Below are positions 61,694-64,000 of a stretch of 64,000 nt of DNA, piece by piece. The notes below the pieces were generated by a model. That model ran no database searches. It saw only the letters and a program-made list of their open reading frames with translations, and was not told the origin of the DNA. The first letter of the stretch is position 1; each line of letters begins with the position of its first letter. The position numbers were made by a program, and so were the translations under genes. The stretch spans positions 57,909 to 121,908 of the forward strand of contig PCXK01000028.1 of NCBI GenBank assembly GCA_002787635.1, given 5' to 3'. This DNA is from Alphaproteobacteria bacterium CG11_big_fil_rev_8_21_14_0_20_39_49. Lineage in GTDB: Bacteria > Pseudomonadota > Alphaproteobacteria > Rickettsiales > UBA6187.

Positions 61694-64000
61694 CTATGAA
61701 TCATTCTTATCCTTGTCTTTATCATCATAACGGGTTGTATAGCTGTCTTTCTTAGCATCATCCCAGAACTTCTTAGCCTCCTTAGCCTCTTCATTCTTCT
61801 TGATTCTTTCTTTGCGGTTTTTCTCCATTTTATCAAGACGCCTGCTAACATTCCCCACAAGATTTCTTGCCCCCTTAACAGCACTCTTTCCTGCCTTTAA
61901 CGCCCTTGAATTCTCCACTCCATACTTGAGTGGGTCTTTACTAAATTCCCGAACACCTTTAACGAAAGATTGTACTATCCTTACATTCTTTTTACGCCTC
62001 TCAATACCTTTTTTAATCTGTTTTTCCACCATCTTAGCAGGGATGATTACAGGAAGAGCAGCCGCTTTTGCTACAGCCACAACCCCACTACCAACAGCAC
62101 GGACAGCTCCTAAAGCGGCATCAGCCGTATATTTGACAGGATTTTTAGCAAATTTAACAGCTTCTTTTCCAACTGCCTTTCCGCCTTTATAAGCAGCAAC
62201 AACAGGAACAACAACAGGAGTAGCTATCTCTTTTCCTAGTTGTGAATAATACTTCTTGCGTCCTTCCGACATAATATCTTGACGTTTTCTATACTTACTC
62301 TTATAAGCTGCTTTATTTTCCATAAATGCCTTATCAGCCCTTTCAACCGAGGCTTTAACATTTCCTTTGTCCTGTCTAGCCCATTTAAGGTTGCTTTTAT
62401 TAACCCTTCTCTCAACCCTGCGGGCTTCACTCCTATCTCTTTGCGACCTCTTGGCATCAATAACGGTATCTCTCCAGATTTGATTTGAGCTTTTTTTCTC
62501 AGGTAGAGGAGCTTTTCCTTGACGTTCCCTACGAGCGTTTTGCAACATTCTCTTTCTTTCGGCATTTGTTATGCCTTTTCCTTGCTTAGCTTCACGCAGT
62601 TCTCTTAAATCTCTTCGCTTATCGGCGTTAGCTCTTATCTTGGTTTCATCCAAGTTGCGTTTTAATTCTAATTCTCTGGCTTTACTTACCTTTTGCTCTC
62701 TGGCTTTAAACTCGGCATTACCTGCAAACAGATCCTTGTTGGTTTTAGCTGCCTTCTGCTCTGACCTTAATTCTTTTTTAGCATCTTTTATTCTATTTTT
62801 TACATCAGACCTGATCTCTTTTTTCTCAGCATTATAGGCTAGGTCTTTTCTAATGTTATCAAGATATTTTTCTCGTTTAGCTTCTTTTGAAAGACCTCCA
62901 TACATTTTTTGTTTTGCTTTAAGCTCTCTTAACTCCCTTGAGGTCATTAAGCTTTTCTTCCAGTAGTTTTTTCCGCCCATACCGTCACTTTCACCTTTAG
63001 CATCGACAAGCGGATTAAATCCGGAACGCCCTCCAAGCATTTTCAAGGCTTGTCGTTTAGTTTTCATGTATCTATCCGACATCCTTTCACCTAGCACTCT
63101 TTCGCTGCCCCAATCGGCAACCGCAAATCCTGCCTTACCGAAAGTAGTGCCTACTCTGCCTGCGGTTTTAATAGCACTCGTTCCCTGACCTACTACATTA
63201 CTAGTTGCCCTGTTCAGGCTTGTTCCGATATTACCCGCAGTAATTGTAACTCCAACCTCTACTATCCAGTCTAAGAACTTAAGTAACGCACTACAGAATA
63301 TTATAAATATAAATACAAGGAATATAGCAACGGGAGTTCTAGCAAACTCAGAATCAGGCTCCATTCCCCGCCCTATAGACCAAGGTCTGTAACCATGAAA
63401 TATACATGCCGCATCAAAGTCATGTACTAAATTAAAGAAAATCAATTCGTTAACAGGGAAATCTATTTCAAATATACATCCGTAACAAACATCGAATGAC
63501 AAAACGGTATAAAATGCAGAATATATAAATATATTAAATATTGTCAGAACCGTAAATAACAGAACCGGCTGTATCGCATAACTTATCAGATTCTTAATCC
63601 AGTTGTTGAACATTATCCTTGTCCATCCGAACAACAAGAATGATATGAACAAAGGTGCAAGGAATAATAGTAACGAAACCATTATCACCGACAATATATA
63701 CAATATAACCGCCTTAAGCAGAGCTATAACAAAAAGGATAATTCCTACATATATTAGTATTGCCAGTATAAAGCCTAATATCGAAGAGAACATCAACGCC
63801 TCAATCCTGATAGCGGCATCCGTACTAAAATATCTCTGCATAGTTGCGTTCAAAAAGTCGAAAGTAAAAGTCTGCCCGCTAGGATCTGCTACCAACGCAT
63901 GTGCATCGCCACCTACCGCTCCTCTTGAATCAACCGTAGCCTCCATAAACCGACCGGAAACTATCTCAATCAAGTCTTCGGTTCCTTCAATAAATACACT
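61694..64000 (-). CDS. VirB6-family T4SS protein, 5' end cut by window
   Basis: The frame is open to the window edge (SVFIEGTEDLIEIVSGRF at the start of what is visible), so the N-terminal part lies outside. The visible part holds the VirB6 core: five or more membrane segments with LFLAPLFISFLLFGWTRIMFNNWIKNLISYAIQPVLLF, then KFLDWIVEVGVTI. About 500 residues of very basic, Lys/Arg/Glu-rich sequence follow, with repeated AERKRMLQNARRERQGK-like helices, Ala/Val/Lys linkers (KGGKAVGKEAVKFAKNPVKY) and an acidic Asp/Lys tail. This tail is predicted to be cytoplasmic and could bind nucleic acid, effectors or a T4SS ATPase. It is the most upstream VirB6 seen here. Confidence 0.92.
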   Translation of the reverse strand, partial: SVFIEGTEDLIEIVSGRFMEATVDSRGAVGGDAHALVADPSGQTFTFDFLNATMQRYFSTDAAIRIEALMFSSILGFILAILIYVGIILFVIALLKAVILYILSVIMVSLLLFLAPLFISFLLFGWTRIMFNNWIKNLISYAIQPVLLFTVLTIFNIFIYSAFYTVLSFDVCYGCIFEIDFPVNELIFFNLVHDFDAACIFHGYRPWSIGRGMEPDSEFARTPVAIFLVFIFIIFCSALLKFLDWIVEVGVTITAGNIGTSLNRATSNVVGQGTSAIKTAGRVGTTFGKAGFAVADWGSERVLGERMSDRYMKTKRQALKMLGGRSGFNPLVDAKGESDGMGGKNYWKKSLMTSRELRELKAKQKMYGGLSKEAKREKYLDNIRKDLAYNAEKKEIRSDVKNRIKDAKKELRSEQKAAKTNKDLFAGNAEFKAREQKVSKARELELKRNLDETKIRANADKRRDLRELREAKQGKGITNAERKRMLQNARRERQGKAPLPEKKSSNQIWRDTVIDAKRSQRDRSEARRVERRVNKSNLKWARQDKGNVKASVERADKAFMENKAAYKSKYRKRQDIMSEGRKKYYSQLGKEIATPVVVPVVAAYKGGKAVGKEAVKFAKNPVKYTADAALGAVRAVGSGVVAVAKAAALPVIIPAKMVEKQIKKGIERRKKNVRIVQSFVKGVREFSKDPLKYGVENSRALKAGKSAVKGARNLVGNVSRRLDKMEKNRKERIKKNEEAKEAKKFWDDAKKDSYTTRYDDKDKDKNDS

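Overview
The window is AT-rich and densely coded. It reads as a chromosomal piece of a Rickettsiales-type alphaproteobacterium. Two things support this. First, many neighbourhoods are typical of alphaproteobacteria: rpsP-rimM-trmD-rplS next to leuCDB, rplU-rpmA-obg, COQ9 beside rpsU, glyQ/glyS-ppdK, bamD-recN, ppiD-trpEGDC, and tpiA-secG-pyrG-kdsA. Second, the right end holds tandem, greatly enlarged VirB6-family genes, the hallmark of the rickettsial (rvh-type) type IV secretion system. Unlike host-restricted Rickettsia or Wolbachia, this genome keeps leucine, tryptophan and tyrosine biosynthesis genes plus panD. An early-branching, less host-dependent or extracellular member of the order fits best; that placement is inference.

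Layout. 1-5.4 kb: 5' part of dnaN, a secreted Cache-like protein, tyrA, two unrecognised small genes, and a MepA-like lipoprotein. 5.4-10.2 kb (minus strand): leuC-RDD-leuD-PemK/MazF toxin-leuB, a leucine cluster with two insertions. 10.2-14.8 kb: translation genes rplS, trmD, rimM, rpsP, obg, rpmA, rplU. 15-24.2 kb: Sel1 protein, a candidate CE-clan cysteine protease/acetyltransferase effector, truA, OmpA lipoprotein, rpsU, COQ9, a cobA with no standard start codon, IalB, a degenerate OmpR-type regulator, ribA, and an SGNH esterase. 24.3-32.4 kb (plus strand): class I aldolase, S49 peptidase, glyQ-panD-glyS, ppdK. 32.6-39.6 kb (minus): recN, bamD, ftsY, uvrA. 39.7-49.2 kb: SerA-like dehydrogenase, YggT, degenerate M23 protein, DUF599, trpC/D/G/E and ppiD. 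49.3-53.2 kb (plus): tpiA, secG, pyrG, kdsA. 53.2-64 kb (minus): at least three VirB6-like genes followed by a 52-codon lipoprotein gene.

Working together: aldolase, triosephosphate isomerase and pyruvate phosphate dikinase form a reversible triose/hexose route. KdsA, BamD, PpiD, MepA, OmpA and IalB proteins indicate a Gram-negative envelope with Kdo-containing LPS. The VirB6 array supplies the inner-membrane and surface part of a type IV secretion system, and several small orphan genes are possible effectors.

Nearly every longer intergenic gap holds an imperfect palindrome of about 80-290 bp. Their terminal inverted repeats differ, but a recurring core (variants of GTCATGCTGAACTTGTTTCAGCAT, or of a GTCATCCCC/GGGGATGAC stem) is shared, so this is an active or recently active family of small non-coding elements. 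No tRNA, rRNA or CRISPR array was seen.
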